A DNA stretch of 64,000 nt from Nocardioides daphniae (GTDB lineage: Bacteria > Actinomycetota > Actinomycetes > Propionibacteriales > Nocardioidaceae). The position numbers and the translations under genes are program-made. Shown here in pieces: positions 19,323-32,098 of the stretch. Numbering within the stretch: position 1 is the stretch's first letter; every line of letters starts with the position of its first letter. Location: NCBI RefSeq assembly GCF_004777465.1, contig NZ_CP038462.1, positions 1,612,001 to 1,676,000 on the forward strand, written 5' to 3'. Below the pieces are notes generated by a model, which saw only the letters and a program-made list of their open reading frames with translations, did not search any database and was not told the DNA's origin.

Positions 19323-21060
19323 GGAGATCCGCATCAGCCAGCTCGGGGTGATCGACTCCTCGACGCTCGAGCTGGGTCCCGGCTTCACCGTCATCACCGG
19401 TGAGACGGGCGCAGGAAAGACCATGGTCGTGACCGCTCTCGGCCTGCTGCTGGGCGGTCGTGCCGACAGCGGCGCCGTGCGCCGAGGTGCCACCTCCGCA
19501 CGGGTCGAGGGAGTCGTGGTCGCCGACGGGCTGACCGACTTCGTCGAGCAGGTCGAGGAGCACGGCGGTGAGCCCGAGGACGGGCGCGTCGTCCTGGCGC
19601 GCAACATCTCCGCCGAGGGGCGCTCGCGCGCGTGGGTCGGTGGCGCCGGGGTGCCTGCCGCCAAGCTGGCCCAGGTGGCGGAGCCCCTCGTCGCGGTGCA
19701 CGGCCAGTCCGACCAGCACCGTCTCCTCAAGCCGGCCGCCCAGCGCGAGGCCCTCGACCGGTTCGCCGGTGAGGAGGTCGCCCGGCTGGGCGTCGAGTTC
19801 GCCGACGCCTGGCGTCACCTGGCCGGCGTCGAGCGCGAGCTCCACGACGTGGTCAGCAGCGCCCGCGAGCGGGCGCGCGAGGCCGACCAGCTGCGCTTCG
19901 CCCTCGAGGAGATCGAGAAGGTCTCGCCCGAGCCCGGGGAGGACACGGTGCTCGCTGCCGAGGAGACCCGGCTGGGCTTCGCCGACACCTTGCGCGTGGC
20001 GGCCGAGACCGCCCGTGAGGCGCTCTCCTCCGAGCACGGCACCCCCGACGCCCTCGGGGCCACCGCAGCTGCACGGGGCGCCCTGGAGGGCGTACGTGAG
20101 CACGACCCGGAGGCCGCCGGCCTCGCCGACCGCCTCGCCGAGCTGACCTACCTGCTTTCCGACCTCGCGGCCGACGTGGCGTCGTACGCGTCGAACCTGG
20201 ACACCGACCCGCTGCGCCTGGCTGCCGTCAGTGAACGGCGGGCGGCGCTGATCGCCCTCACCCGCAAGTACGGCGAGACGATCGACGAGGTGCTCGAGTG
20301 GAGCGGGACCGCTGCCCAGCGGCTCACCGAGCTCGACGACACCGACGGACGGATCGAGGAGCTGAAGGCCGCGCGCGCCGAGGCACGCGCCACGGTCGCC
20401 CGGCTGGGGGCCGAGCTCAGCAGGCAGCGCACCGCAGCGGCAGTCCGGCTGGGGCAGGCCGTCAGCGACGAGCTCACCCTGCTGGCCATGCCGCACGCCA
20501 CCCTCGAGGTGACGGTGACCCAGCAGGAGGCGGCGCCGCCGACCGGTGAGCCCAGCGGCCCGGTGATCGAGGTCGACGGCCGCCACCTGCGCGGCACGGT
20601 CCACGGGTTCGACGACGTGGAGCTCCTGCTGGCCGCCAACGCCGGCATGAACCCGCGTCCGCTCGACAAGGGCGCCTCCGGCGGTGAGCTGTCACGGGTG
20701 ATGCTCGCGGTCGAGGTGGTCCTCGCGGCCACGACCACGGTTCCCACCTTCGTCTTCGACGAGGTCGACGCCGGTGTCGGCGGCAAGGCAGCCATCGAGA
20801 TCGGCCGCCGGCTGGCCACCCTGGCCCGCAACGCGCAGGTCCTCGTGGTCACCCACCTGCCCCAGGTGGCCGCGTTCGCGGACCGCCACATCGTCGTGGC
20901 CAAGTCGAGCGACGGCAGCGTCACCACCTCCGGCCTGCACACGCTGGCCGAGGAGGAGCGCGAGCGTGAGCTCAGCCGCATGCTGGCCGGCCTGGAGGAC
21001 TCCGACACCGCCCTGGCGCACGCTCGGGAGCTCATCGAGGCCGCTCGCGCGACGCGCTGA
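19315..21060 (+). CDS. recN: DNA repair protein RecN
   Basis: An SMC-like ATPase acting in repair of double-strand breaks. Translation begins at TTG 19315 (FEEIRISQLGVI), overlapping nadK, and gives 581 residues. The Walker A motif is GETGAGKT near residue 31. The ABC signature is in GGELSRVMLAVE and Walker B is in TFVFDEVDAGVGG. The central 250 residues are charged and helical, forming the short coiled-coil arms. The LAEEERERELSRMLAG segment is typical of the C-terminus. The frame is intact. Confidence 0.95.
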   Translation: MFEEIRISQLGVIDSSTLELGPGFTVITGETGAGKTMVVTALGLLLGGRADSGAVRRGATSARVEGVVVADGLTDFVEQVEEHGGEPEDGRVVLARNISAEGRSRAWVGGAGVPAAKLAQVAEPLVAVHGQSDQHRLLKPAAQREALDRFAGEEVARLGVEFADAWRHLAGVERELHDVVSSARERAREADQLRFALEEIEKVSPEPGEDTVLAAEETRLGFADTLRVAAETAREALSSEHGTPDALGATAAARGALEGVREHDPEAAGLADRLAELTYLLSDLAADVASYASNLDTDPLRLAAVSERRAALIALTRKYGETIDEVLEWSGTAAQRLTELDDTDGRIEELKAARAEARATVARLGAELSRQRTAAAVRLGQAVSDELTLLAMPHATLEVTVTQQEAAPPTGEPSGPVIEVDGRHLRGTVHGFDDVELLLAANAGMNPRPLDKGASGGELSRVMLAVEVVLAATTTVPTFVFDEVDAGVGGKAAIEIGRRLATLARNAQVLVVTHLPQVAAFADRHIVVAKSSDGSVTTSGLHTLAEEERERELSRMLAGLEDSDTALAHARELIEAARATR

Positions 21061-21112
21061 ACCCCGGCAGGTGCGGCGCAGGCGGCCTGCTGTTTGGAAC
21101 CATGGTCAGGCC

Positions 21113-22301
21113 ATGAAGTTTGCCTCGAGAACCCGCCAGACCCCCGACCTGCCCGGTACGAGCGGCACGGCCCGAGTCGACCGACGCGCCCGCGCCCTGC
21201 TCGCACGCCTGGCGCCCGGGGACGTCGCCGTCATCGACCTCCTGGACCTGGACCGCGCCACGGCGCAGGCCCTCGTCGACTCCCGGGTCGTGGCGGTGCT
21301 CAACGCCTCGTCCATGATCTCCGGTCGCTACCCCAACCTCGGACCACAGGTGCTCGCCGACGCGGGCGTGCTGATGGTCGACCAGCTCGGACCGACGCTC
21401 TTCACCAGCGTCAAGGACGGCGAGAAGGTGCGGGTCGACGGCGAGACCGTCCACGCCGGTGAGGGGCGCGTCCTCTCCGGTCGCCTGCTCGGCGCCGACC
21501 GCGTGCGCGAGCTCACCGACGACGCCCGCTCCGGCCTGAGCCACCAGCTCGAGAGCTTCACGCACAACAGCACCGAGTTCCTCCGTCGCGAGCAGGACCT
21601 GCTGCTGCACGGCCAGGGCGTCCCGGTGCCGCGCACCAAGATCGCCGACCGGCCCGTGGTCGTGGTGGTCCCCGGCCGCGACTACGTCGAGGAGCTCGCC
21701 GCCGTACGCCGCTTCGTCGCCGAGCAGCGGCCCGTGCTGGTGGGCGTCGACCGCGGCGCGGACGCGATCCGCTCTGCCCGGCTGCGCCCCGACATCGTCG
21801 TCGTCTCCGCCAACGCCGGCGACGACGAGCTGCCCGAGCCGAAGACCCTGAAGTCCGCCCGCGACGTCATCCTGCGCGTCGACCGTGGCGCCAACCGCAA
21901 CGCGGGGGAGCGGTTCACCAAGCTCGGGGTGACCCCGCTGCTCTTCGAGTCGACGGCCACCACCGAGGACGCGGCGCTGATCCTCGCCGACGCCCAGCAC
22001 GCCAGCGTCATCGTGGGGGTCGGCATGCACGCCACCCTCGACGAGTTCCTCGACCGCCAGCGTGCGGGGCTGGCCTCGACCTACCTCACCCGCCTCAAGG
22101 TGGGCCCGAGGCTCGTCGACGCGACCGCCGTGCCCACGCTCTACTCCGGGCGGGTGCGCCCGCGCCACCTGCTCGCCGTCGTCGTCGCCGGTGCCGTGGC
22201 GCTCGCTGCGGCGATCGGCACCACGCCCGTCGGCCAGGAATGGGCCGACGCCCTGACCGCCAGCTCTCCGACCTTCTCGACCAGCTCCAGGGGATGTTCC
22301 A

Positions 22302-22305
<4 letters not shown>
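21113..22305 (+). CDS. steA: SteA-like cytokinetic ring protein, frameshifted at the 3' end
   Basis: The product is about 397 residues starting at ATG 21113 (MKFASRTRQTPDLPG). It belongs to the actinobacterial family once annotated as thiamine pyrophosphokinase-like and later named SteA, which works with SteB at the division site in Corynebacterium. Conserved pieces are IDLLDLDRATAQALV, NASSMISGRYPNLGP and GVGMHATLDEFLDR. A single hydrophobic helix near the C-terminus (HLLAVVVAGAVALAAAIG) anchors it in the membrane. One missing base near 22259 hides the true ending (QLSDLLDQLQGMFQ, stop 22303-22305). Its stop overlaps the steB GTG. Confidence 0.85.
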
Positions 22306-24864
<2,559 letters not shown>

Positions 24865-24866
24865 GC

Positions 24867-25457
24867 GTGACCGAGGAACTGGCGGACCGGCCCGCTTCGT
24901 GGCCGGTGCACAGTTCCCGGTGCTCCACGCCGACGCGTGGGTCGTGGAGGTCGTCGAGGACCAGATCAGCCGCCCGGGCCATCCTGAGCAGCAGTTCGGG
25001 CGCATCGCGGTGCGCCACCCCGGGGCCGTGATGGTGCTCGCCGTCGACGACGACGAGCAGGTCTTCCTCCTCAAGCAGTACCGCCACACCTCGCAGCACG
25101 TGTTCGTCGAGATCCCCGCCGGGGTCCGCGACAGCGAGGGCGAGCCGCCGTTGGAGACGGCGCGGCGGAGAGCTGCAGGAGGAGGCCGAGCTCGCCGCCC
25201 GTGACTGGCGGCTGCTGCTCAGCACCTACCCGTCGGCGGGGATCCTCAGCGAGACCCACGACATCTTCCTGGCTCGTGGCCTCAGCCACTCCCCGCGGGG
25301 CGACTTCGAGCTCGCCCACGAGGAGGCGGAGATGGAGACCTTCTGGGTCCCCTTCGACGACCTGCTCGCCGCGGTGCTGCGGGGCGACGTACGCGAGGGG
25401 CCGCTCGTCCAGGCCGTGCTGGCGTACGAGGTGCTTCGCGCGCGAGGAGAGCTGTGA
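24867..25457 (+). CDS. Nudix hydrolase, ADP-ribose pyrophosphatase type, frameshifted as sequenced
   Basis: The protein is about 197 residues, from GTG 24867, two bases after pyrG. The Nudix box region reads [19 protein letters not shown] then, after the second shift, ELQEEAEL; the final glycine of the standard box is replaced, as in other actinobacterial EEAEL/EEADL forms. VFLLKQYRH is typical of the NudF group, which hydrolyses ADP-ribose. Single missing bases near 24895 (before [14 protein letters not shown]) and near 25164 account for the broken frame. The stop overlaps the xerD GTG. Confidence 0.8.
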
Positions 25458-26380
25458 CGGCCGACGTCACGCGGGCGGTGCGCACCTACCTCGACCACCT
25501 CAGCGTCGAGCGCGGACTGGCCGACAACACGTTGACGTCGTACCGCCGTGACCTGAAGCGCTACCTCGACTTCCTCGCCACGCAGCAGGTCGACGACCTC
25601 GGCAGCGTCACCGAGCAGGTCGTCACCGCCTTCCTGTCCTACCTGCGCGACGGCGACGCAGACCACCCGCCGCTGGGGGCCAGCTCGGCTGCCCGCACGG
25701 TGGTGGCGGTGCGTGGCTTCCACAAGTTCGCGCTGCGCGACGGACTCACCACCACCGACCCGGCCGCGGCGGTGCGTCCACCGAGCCAGACCAAGCGGCT
25801 GCCCAAGGCGCTGCCGCTCTCCGACGTCGAGGCGATCCTGGAGGCCGCCGGGGCCCCGGGCACCGTGCTCGCGCTGCGCGACCGCGCGCTGCTCGAGGTG
25901 CTCTACGGCACCGGTGCCCGGATCTCCGAGGCCGTCGGCCTCGACGTCGACGACCTCGACCTCATCGACCGGACCGTGCTGCTGCGCGGCAAGGGAAGCA
26001 AGGAGCGACTGGTGCCCGTGGGCTCGTACGCCTGTGAAGCCGTGGAGGTCTACCTCACCCGAGGCAGGCCCGAGCTGGTCAGCCAGGGCAAGGGCACCCC
26101 GGCGCTCTTCCTCAACGCCCGTGGCGGGCGTCTGTCGCGCCAGAGTGCCTGGTCGGTCCTGGTGAAGGCCGCCGATCGCGCCGGCGTCAGCCAGGACGTC
26201 TCGCCGCACACCCTGCGCCACTCGTTCGCCACCCACCTGCTCGACGGTGGGGCGGACGTACGTGTCGTGCAGGAGCTGCTCGGTCACGCCTCGGTCACCA
26301 CCACGCAGGTCTACACCCTCGTCACCGTCGACAGCCTGCGCGAGGTCTTCGCGACGGCCCACCCCAGGGCGCGTGGCTGA
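25454..26380 (+). CDS. xerD: Tyrosine recombinase XerD
   Basis: XerD resolves chromosome dimers at dif together with XerC. The product is 308 residues from GTG 25454, inside the Nudix stop. The N-terminal SAM-like domain spans about residues 5-95. The catalytic set is complete: Arg in [13 protein letters not shown], Lys in [10 protein letters not shown], His-x-x-Arg in [15 protein letters not shown], His in [11 protein letters not shown] and the nucleophile in VYTLV. The full length and housekeeping neighbours argue for XerD over a phage integrase. Confidence 0.93.
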   Translation: MTADVTRAVRTYLDHLSVERGLADNTLTSYRRDLKRYLDFLATQQVDDLGSVTEQVVTAFLSYLRDGDADHPPLGASSAARTVVAVRGFHKFALRDGLTTTDPAAAVRPPSQTKRLPKALPLSDVEAILEAAGAPGTVLALRDRALLEVLYGTGARISEAVGLDVDDLDLIDRTVLLRGKGSKERLVPVGSYACEAVEVYLTRGRPELVSQGKGTPALFLNARGGRLSRQSAWSVLVKAADRAGVSQDVSPHTLRHSFATHLLDGGADVRVVQELLGHASVTTTQVYTLVTVDSLREVFATAHPRARG

Positions 26381-28966
26381 TGGCGGGCAAGAACTGGTGG
26401 GAGGGCACGAGCGACCCGGACGGCCTCCTCGACGCCTTCACCGCGTGGGCGGACGAGCAGCAGCTGTCGCTCTACCCCCACCAGGAAGAGGCGGTGATGG
26501 AGCTGCTCGCGGGCAGCAACGTCGTCCTGGCCACCCCACCGGGTCGGGCAAGTCGCTCGTCGCGCTGGCGGCGCACGGCGCCGCGCTCGCGACCGACCGC
26601 GTCTCCTTCTACACCGCGCCGATCAAGGCGCTGGTGAGCGAGAAGTTCTTCAGCCTCTGCGAGACCTTCGGAGCCGACAACGTCGGAATGCTGACCGGGG
26701 ACGCGTCGGTCAACGCCGACGCCCCGGTGATTTGCTGCACCGCGGAGGTGCTGGCCAACATCGCCCTGCGCGAGGGGGCCGACGCCGACGTCGGCCTGGT
26801 GGTGATGGACGAGTTCCACTACTACGGCGAGCCCGACCGCGGCTGGGCGTGGCAGGTGCCGCTGCTGGAGCTGCCGCAGGCCCAGTTCGTGCTGATGTCG
26901 GCCACCCTGGGCGACACCACGGCCCTGCGTGAGGACCTCACCCGGCGCAACGGCCGGGAGACTGCCCTCGTCGACGACGCCGAGCGTCCCGTGCCCCTCG
27001 ACTTCAGCTGGTCGGTCGAGCACCTCGACGACACCCTCCTCGAGCTGGTGCAGACAACCAGTCACCCGTCTACGTCGTGCACTTCACCCAGGCCGCCGCG
27101 GTCGAGCACGCCACCTCCCTGCTCAAGCCGCTGGGCAAGTCGCCGCAGGCCGACGAGCTCAACGAGCGCCTCCGCGGCTTCCGGTTCGGGGCGGGCTTCG
27201 GCAAGACCCTGTCGAAGCTGCTCAAGGCCGGGATCGGCGTGCACCACGCCGGCATGCTGCCCAAGTACCGTCGCCTCGTGGAGCAGCTCGCGCAGGCGGG
27301 CTGCTGCGGGTCATCTGCGGCACCGACACGCTCGGCGTCGGCATCAACGTCCCGATCCGGACCGTGCTCTTCACGGGCCTGGCGAAGTTCGACGGCAACC
27401 GACAGCGGATCCTGCGCAGCCGCGAGTTCCTCCAGATCGCCGGACGTGCGGGGCGAGCGGGCTACGACACGGCCGGCTACGTCGTGGTCCAGGCGCCCGA
27501 GCACGTCATCGACAACGAGAAGGCGAAGGCGAAGGCCGAGGCCAAGAACGCCGCCAACCCGAAGAAGAAGTCGAAGGCCCAGCTCAAGAAGGCGCCCGAG
27601 GGCACCGTCGTGTGGACCGAGCAGACCTTCACCAAGCTCGTCGAGGGGAGGCCCGAGCCGCTGCAGAGCCGGATGAAGGTCGACAACTCGATGATCCTCA
27701 ACGTGGTCGCCGCGAGGAGGACGCCTTCGGCGTGCTGCGCGGCTGCTCAACGACAACCACGAGGACCGCCGCAACCAGCTCAAGTTGTCGCGCCGTGCGC
27801 TGCGCCTGGCGCGCAGCCTCGTGCGTACGGGCGTGCTCACCCGCCTCGACGAGGTCGACGAGTTCGGTCGCCGCTACGTGCTGACCACGACGCTGCCGTC
27901 GGACTTCGCGCTCAACCAGCCGCTCAGCCACTTCGCGCTCGCCGCGCTCGAGGTCCTGGACGAGGAGTCGGAGAACTACACCCTCGATCTGGTCTCGGTG
28001 ATGGAGTCGGTGCTCGAGGCGCCCCGCCAGATCCTCTTCGCCCAGCAGTTCGCCGCGCGCGGCGAGGCCGTGCAGGAGATGAAGGCCGACGGGATCGAGT
28101 ACGAGGAGCGGATGGCGCTCCTGGAGGAGATCACCTGGCCGCAGCCGCTCGCCCCGCTGCTCGGCGCCCTCTACGAGACCTACCGCCAGACCCACCCGTG
28201 GCTGCCCGAGGACGGTCTGACGCCGAAGTCGATCGTGCGTGAGATGTACGAGCAGGGCATGGGGTTCACCGACTTCGTCGGTCGCTACCAGCTCGCGCGC
28301 TCCGAGGGGCTGCTGCTGCGCTACCTCACCGACGCCTACCGGGCGCTGCGGCACTCGGTGCCCGAGCGCCACCACACCGAGGAGTTCGAGGGCCTGGTGG
28401 AGTGGCTGGGCGAGGTCGTCCGGCAGACCGACTCCTCGCTCATCGACGAGTGGGAGGCGCTCTCGGACCCCGCCCACGTGCCGGGGGCCGTGGCCCACCA
28501 CGAGCCGCCGAGCAGCCCGCGGCCGCTCAGCCTGCGCGAGCGGGCCTTCGCGGTGATGGTCCGCAACGCCATGTGGGCCCGGGTCCAGGGCGTGGCCCGC
28601 GACGACCTCGACGCGTTGATGCGTCTGGAGCGTGACGCGGCGGACCGGTTCGAGCCGGCGCGTGAGGTGGTGATGACACGCTCGGCCTGGGACGAGGCGA
28701 TCGAGGCCTACTACGACGAGCACGAACGGGTCGGCACCGACGCCGACGCGCGGGGACCGTCGTACCTGCAGCTGGGGCCCGAGGAGACCGGCGAGCCGGT
28801 CGGTGCCGAGGAAGGCGTGCGGGCGCGCGTACGACGCGTGGTGCAGACGCTGGCCGACCCCGAGGGGCACCGCGACTGGGTGATCGAGGGGGTCGTCGAC
28901 TGCGACGCCACCGACGAGGCCGGCGAGCTGGTCCTGGCGACCAGTGCCATGCGCCGGATGGACTGA
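26380..28966 (+). CDS. DEAD/DEAH-box RNA helicase with DUF3516 domain, frameshifted as sequenced
   Basis: A superfamily 2 helicase of about 860 residues beginning at ATG 26380, overlapping the xerD stop. Visible helicase motifs are the Walker A TGSGKS (after the first shift), [15 protein letters not shown] (motif II as DEFH), SATLGD and the motif VI region [14 protein letters not shown] Lys/Ala-rich linker follows (near 27520-27600), and the C-terminal third corresponds to the actinobacterial DUF3516 region. Five one-base shifts occur, near 26537, 27054, 27299, 27717 and 27745, all repaired by adding one base. Family members probably act in RNA metabolism; the substrate is not known. Confidence 0.83.
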
Positions 28967-29174
28967 CGCACCGCCGACGGGGCTCCACAGGCTTCTCCAC
29001 AGGCGGAGATCGGCTGTGGACGTGGCGGGGGAGCGGTGCACAGATTCGCGGGCTGGCTTGGGGGTTTCGGTGGTCGGGTTGTGACGCCGGAATCGGGGGG
29101 CCTAGAGTCGCGCCACAGGGCGAGAAGTCGCCGTGTCGACAAAACGGCGCAGCAGAGACGTGGTGAGGTGACGA

Positions 29175-30179
29175 GTGGACGGATCGATCCCGGGGTTCCC
29201 CGGCAGCAACGCCATGGAGATGCCCCCGTCGGTCGCCCCGACGCGAGCCACTGCCTCGCCCACCACCCGACCTGATTCCGGAGACGAGACCCTCGTGAGT
29301 GACCCCATCGCCTTTCCCATCCCCGTGACCCGGGAGATGGAGATCGGGCCGACCGGGCGTCCGCTCCCGGTCTTCCCGGAGCCGCAGCCGGTCGCCGAGC
29401 ACGGGCCCGCCCGCGTGGTGGCGATGTGCAACCAGAAGGGTGGGGTCGGCAAGACCACGACCACCATCAATCTGGGCGCCTCGCTTGCCGAGTTCGGCCG
29501 CAAGGTCCTGCTCGTCGACTTCGACCCGCAGGGCTCCCTCTCGGTCGGCCTGGGCCTCAACCCGCACGAGATGGACTACACGATCTACAACCTGCTGATG
29601 CAGCGTGACGTGGAGTTCGACGAGGTCGTGGTGCCCTCCGGCGTCCCCGGGATGGACCTGCTGCCCTCCAACATCGACCTGTCGGCCGCCGAGGTGCAGC
29701 TGGTGCACGAGGTCGCCCGCGAGCAGACCCTGCAGCGGGTGCTCGCGCCGGTGCTCGACCGCTACGACGTCATCCTCATCGACTGCCAGCCCTCGCTCGG
29801 CCTGCTCACGGTCAACGCCCTGACCGCTTCCGACGGCGTGCTGATCCCGCTCGAGTGCGAGTACTTCGCGCTGCGCGGCGTCGCGCTGCTCAAGACCACG
29901 ATCGACAAGGTCCAGGAGCGCCTGAACCCCAAGCTCGAGGTCGACGGAGTCCTGGGCACCATGTTCGACGGCCGCACGCTGCACAGCCGGGAGGTCATGG
30001 AGCGCCTGGTCCAGGCGTGGGGCGACAAGGTCTTCCACACCGTCATCCGCCGCACCGTGAAGTTCTCCGACTCCACGGTCGCCGGTGAGCCGATCACCAC
30101 CTACGCGTCGACGTCGCCCGGCGCCGACTCCTACCGCCAGCTCGCGAAGGAGGTGCTCGCCCGGTGGCTCGACGGGTGA
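29175..30179 (+). CDS. ParA-family ATPase of the scpAB operon
   Basis: A 334-residue ParA/Soj-type ATPase from GTG 29175. The deviant Walker A motif is CNQKGGVGKTTTTINLG, Walker A' is LLVDFDPQGSLS and the Walker B region is VILIDCQPSLGLLT. An N-terminal extension of about 75 residues is Pro/Thr-rich and probably disordered. It is followed by a DNA-binding-like protein, scpA and scpB rather than parB, so it is the second, condensin-linked ParA of actinobacteria and not the oriC-linked one. The GTG of the next gene overlaps its stop. Confidence 0.9.
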   Translation: MDGSIPGFPGSNAMEMPPSVAPTRATASPTTRPDSGDETLVSDPIAFPIPVTREMEIGPTGRPLPVFPEPQPVAEHGPARVVAMCNQKGGVGKTTTTINLGASLAEFGRKVLLVDFDPQGSLSVGLGLNPHEMDYTIYNLLMQRDVEFDEVVVPSGVPGMDLLPSNIDLSAAEVQLVHEVAREQTLQRVLAPVLDRYDVILIDCQPSLGLLTVNALTASDGVLIPLECEYFALRGVALLKTTIDKVQERLNPKLEVDGVLGTMFDGRTLHSREVMERLVQAWGDKVFHTVIRRTVKFSDSTVAGEPITTYASTSPGADSYRQLAKEVLARWLDG

Positions 30180-30544
30180 GTGTTCCCTCCGCGGACGAGC
30201 TCTTCCGGCCCACGACCGACGCTCCCGAGGAGCCGGTCGTACGCGCCGTCCCCGATGTTGGCAGCGCCCCTCGCGCCGCCAAGCCGGTGAAGAAGGCTGC
30301 CCCGGCCAAGAAGGCGGCGTCGCGCCGGACCAGCGGCCGGGTGCGCCATGACGAGAAGATGACGGTCTACGTCACCTCCGACGAGCTGCTCGAGCTGGAG
30401 CACGCCCGGCTCGCCCTGCGCAGCGCGCACGGCCTGGCCGTGGACCGTGGCCGGATCGTGCGCGAGGCCGTGGCCCTGGTGCTCGCGGACCTCGAGGCCC
30501 ACGGCGAGGAGAGCGCCCTGGTCCGTCGACTCACCGAGGAGTGA
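30176..30544 (+). CDS. Ribbon-helix-helix-like protein with Lys/Ala-rich tail between parA and scpA
   Basis: A 122-residue protein; GTG 30176 overlaps the parA stop, and a GTG 12 bases upstream is an alternative. Residues 30-60 hold a histone-H1-like basic stretch (KPVKKAAPAKKAASRR). The C-terminal half reads as one beta strand (MTVYVTSDEL), a helix (LELEHARLALRSAHG), a turn and a second helix (RGRIVREAVALVLADLEAHG), which is the order of a ribbon-helix-helix DNA-binding fold. This fold assignment is mine by inspection. It could be the DNA-binding partner of the ParA-like ATPase, as small RHH proteins are in plasmid partition systems. Confidence 0.65.
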   Translation: MSVPSADELFRPTTDAPEEPVVRAVPDVGSAPRAAKPVKKAAPAKKAASRRTSGRVRHDEKMTVYVTSDELLELEHARLALRSAHGLAVDRGRIVREAVALVLADLEAHGEESALVRRLTEE

Positions 30545-30551
30545 GCCGCGG

Positions 30552-31427
30552 ATGACGCCGGTCGTCCGGGAGGTCGACCCCGTCGGCGTGAAGGAGGGCG
30601 AGGCTCCCGAGCAGCATGGTTTTGCCGTGCGCCTCGACAACTTCGAGGGTCCCTTCGACCTGCTGCTGCAGCTCATCGCCAAGCACAAGCTGGACGTCAC
30701 CGAGGTGGCCCTGTCGAAGGTCACCGACGAGTTCATCGCCCACGTGAAGGCCGCCGGTCCGGTCTGGGACCTCGAGCAGACGACGTCGTTCCTCCTCGTG
30801 GCCTCGACGCTGCTCGACCTCAAGGCCGCGCGACTGCTGCCCCAGGGCGACGTCGAGGACGAGGAGGACCTGGCGCTGCTGGAGGCGCGCGACCTGCTCT
30901 TCGCGCGGCTGCTGCAGTACAAGGCGTTCAAGCAGGTGGCCGCCGTCCTGGAGACGCGCCTGGCCGGTGAGTCGCTGCGCCACCCCCGCTCGGTCGCGAT
31001 GGAGGAGTGCTTCGCCTCCCTGCTGCCCGAGGTGCTGATCGGCGTGGGGCTGGAGCAGTTCGCCCAGCTCGCCGCCAAGGCGATGTCGCCCAAGCCGGTC
31101 GTCGAGGTCTCGCTCCAGCACATCCACTCCGCCAAGGTCAGCGTGCGCGAGCAGGCCCACCTGGTGGTCGACCGGCTCCGGCGCCACGGCACGCTGACCT
31201 TCCGCGCGCTCTGCGGTGACTCGCCCGACAAGCTGACCACCGTGGCGCGCTTCCTGGCGCTGCTGGAGCTCTTCCGGGAGTCGGTGATCTCGTTCGAGCA
31301 GGTCACCCCGCTGGGGGAGCTCACGGTGCGCTGGACGGGCAGTGAGGACGCCGACGTGGAGATCACCGACGAGTTCGACGGCACGGCGCCCGACGACGTA
31401 CGACCCGAGCAGGAGGAGCAGGCATGA
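30552..31427 (+). CDS. scpA: Segregation and condensation protein A
   Basis: ScpA is the kleisin that links the heads of SMC in the bacterial condensin. The start at ATG 30552 gives 291 residues. The N-terminal motif LDNFEGPFDLLLQLIAKHK and the C-terminal winged-helix region (TVARFLALLELFRE) are typical. An acidic linker (VEDEEDLALLEARDLLFARLLQYK) lies between. The last ten residues, DVRPEQEEQA, are acidic. It overlaps scpB by ATGA, so the partners are co-translated. No smc gene lies in the window. Confidence 0.95.
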   Translation: MTPVVREVDPVGVKEGEAPEQHGFAVRLDNFEGPFDLLLQLIAKHKLDVTEVALSKVTDEFIAHVKAAGPVWDLEQTTSFLLVASTLLDLKAARLLPQGDVEDEEDLALLEARDLLFARLLQYKAFKQVAAVLETRLAGESLRHPRSVAMEECFASLLPEVLIGVGLEQFAQLAAKAMSPKPVVEVSLQHIHSAKVSVREQAHLVVDRLRRHGTLTFRALCGDSPDKLTTVARFLALLELFRESVISFEQVTPLGELTVRWTGSEDADVEITDEFDGTAPDDVRPEQEEQA

Positions 31428-32098
31428 CGCAGGAGACGGAGGCCGCCGTGGCTGAGGAGAGCGTGCCGGTCCTGCCGTTGCGGCCCGCCCTCGAGGCGGT
31501 GCTGATGGTCGCCGACGAGCCCCAGGACGCCATGGCGCTGGCCTCGGTCGTCGGTCACCCGGTGGCCGACGTGGAGGAGGCGCTGGTCGCGCTGTCGCAG
31601 GAGTACACGGCACAGGACCGTGGCTTCGACCTGCGCAACGTCGCCGGGGGGTGGCGCTACTACACCCGGGAGGCGTACGCCGGCGCCGTCGAGGCCTTCG
31701 TGCTCGACGGCCAGCAGGCGCGGCTCACGCAGGCGGCCCTGGAGACCCTGGCCGTGGTGGCCTACAAGCAGCCGGTGTCGCGGGCCCGCGTCTCCGCGAT
31801 CCGCGGCGTCAACGTCGACGGCGTCATGCGTACGCTCGTCTCGCGCGGCCTGGTCGCACCGTCGGGCACCGACGAGACGTCGGGCGCCCACCTCTACCGC
31901 ACCACGAGATACTTCCTGGAGCGCATCGGCGTCACCAGCCTCGACGAGTTGCCGGAGCTGGCGCCCTACCTGCCGGACATGGACGACCTCGAGGACGAGC
32001 TCAGCGCCCTGGCCGGTCCCGGTGTGGAGGAGAAGGCCCGCGCGGCGGAGAATGGACCGTCCAGCCCGACCGAGCCCGACAGCGAGCCTGCGCACTGA
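31424..32098 (+). CDS. scpB: Segregation and condensation protein B
   Basis: ScpB binds ScpA as a dimer of tandem winged helices in the SMC condensin complex. The ATG at 31424 overlaps the scpA stop and gives 224 residues. Typical pieces are LEAVLMVADEPQ, GFDLRNVAGGWRYYTR, LETLAVVAYKQPVSRARVS and IRGVNVDGVMRTL. The last 40 residues are acidic and low in complexity. The stop overlaps the rluB ATG. Confidence 0.95.
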   Translation: MTQETEAAVAEESVPVLPLRPALEAVLMVADEPQDAMALASVVGHPVADVEEALVALSQEYTAQDRGFDLRNVAGGWRYYTREAYAGAVEAFVLDGQQARLTQAALETLAVVAYKQPVSRARVSAIRGVNVDGVMRTLVSRGLVAPSGTDETSGAHLYRTTRYFLERIGVTSLDELPELAPYLPDMDDLEDELSALAGPGVEEKARAAENGPSSPTEPDSEPAH

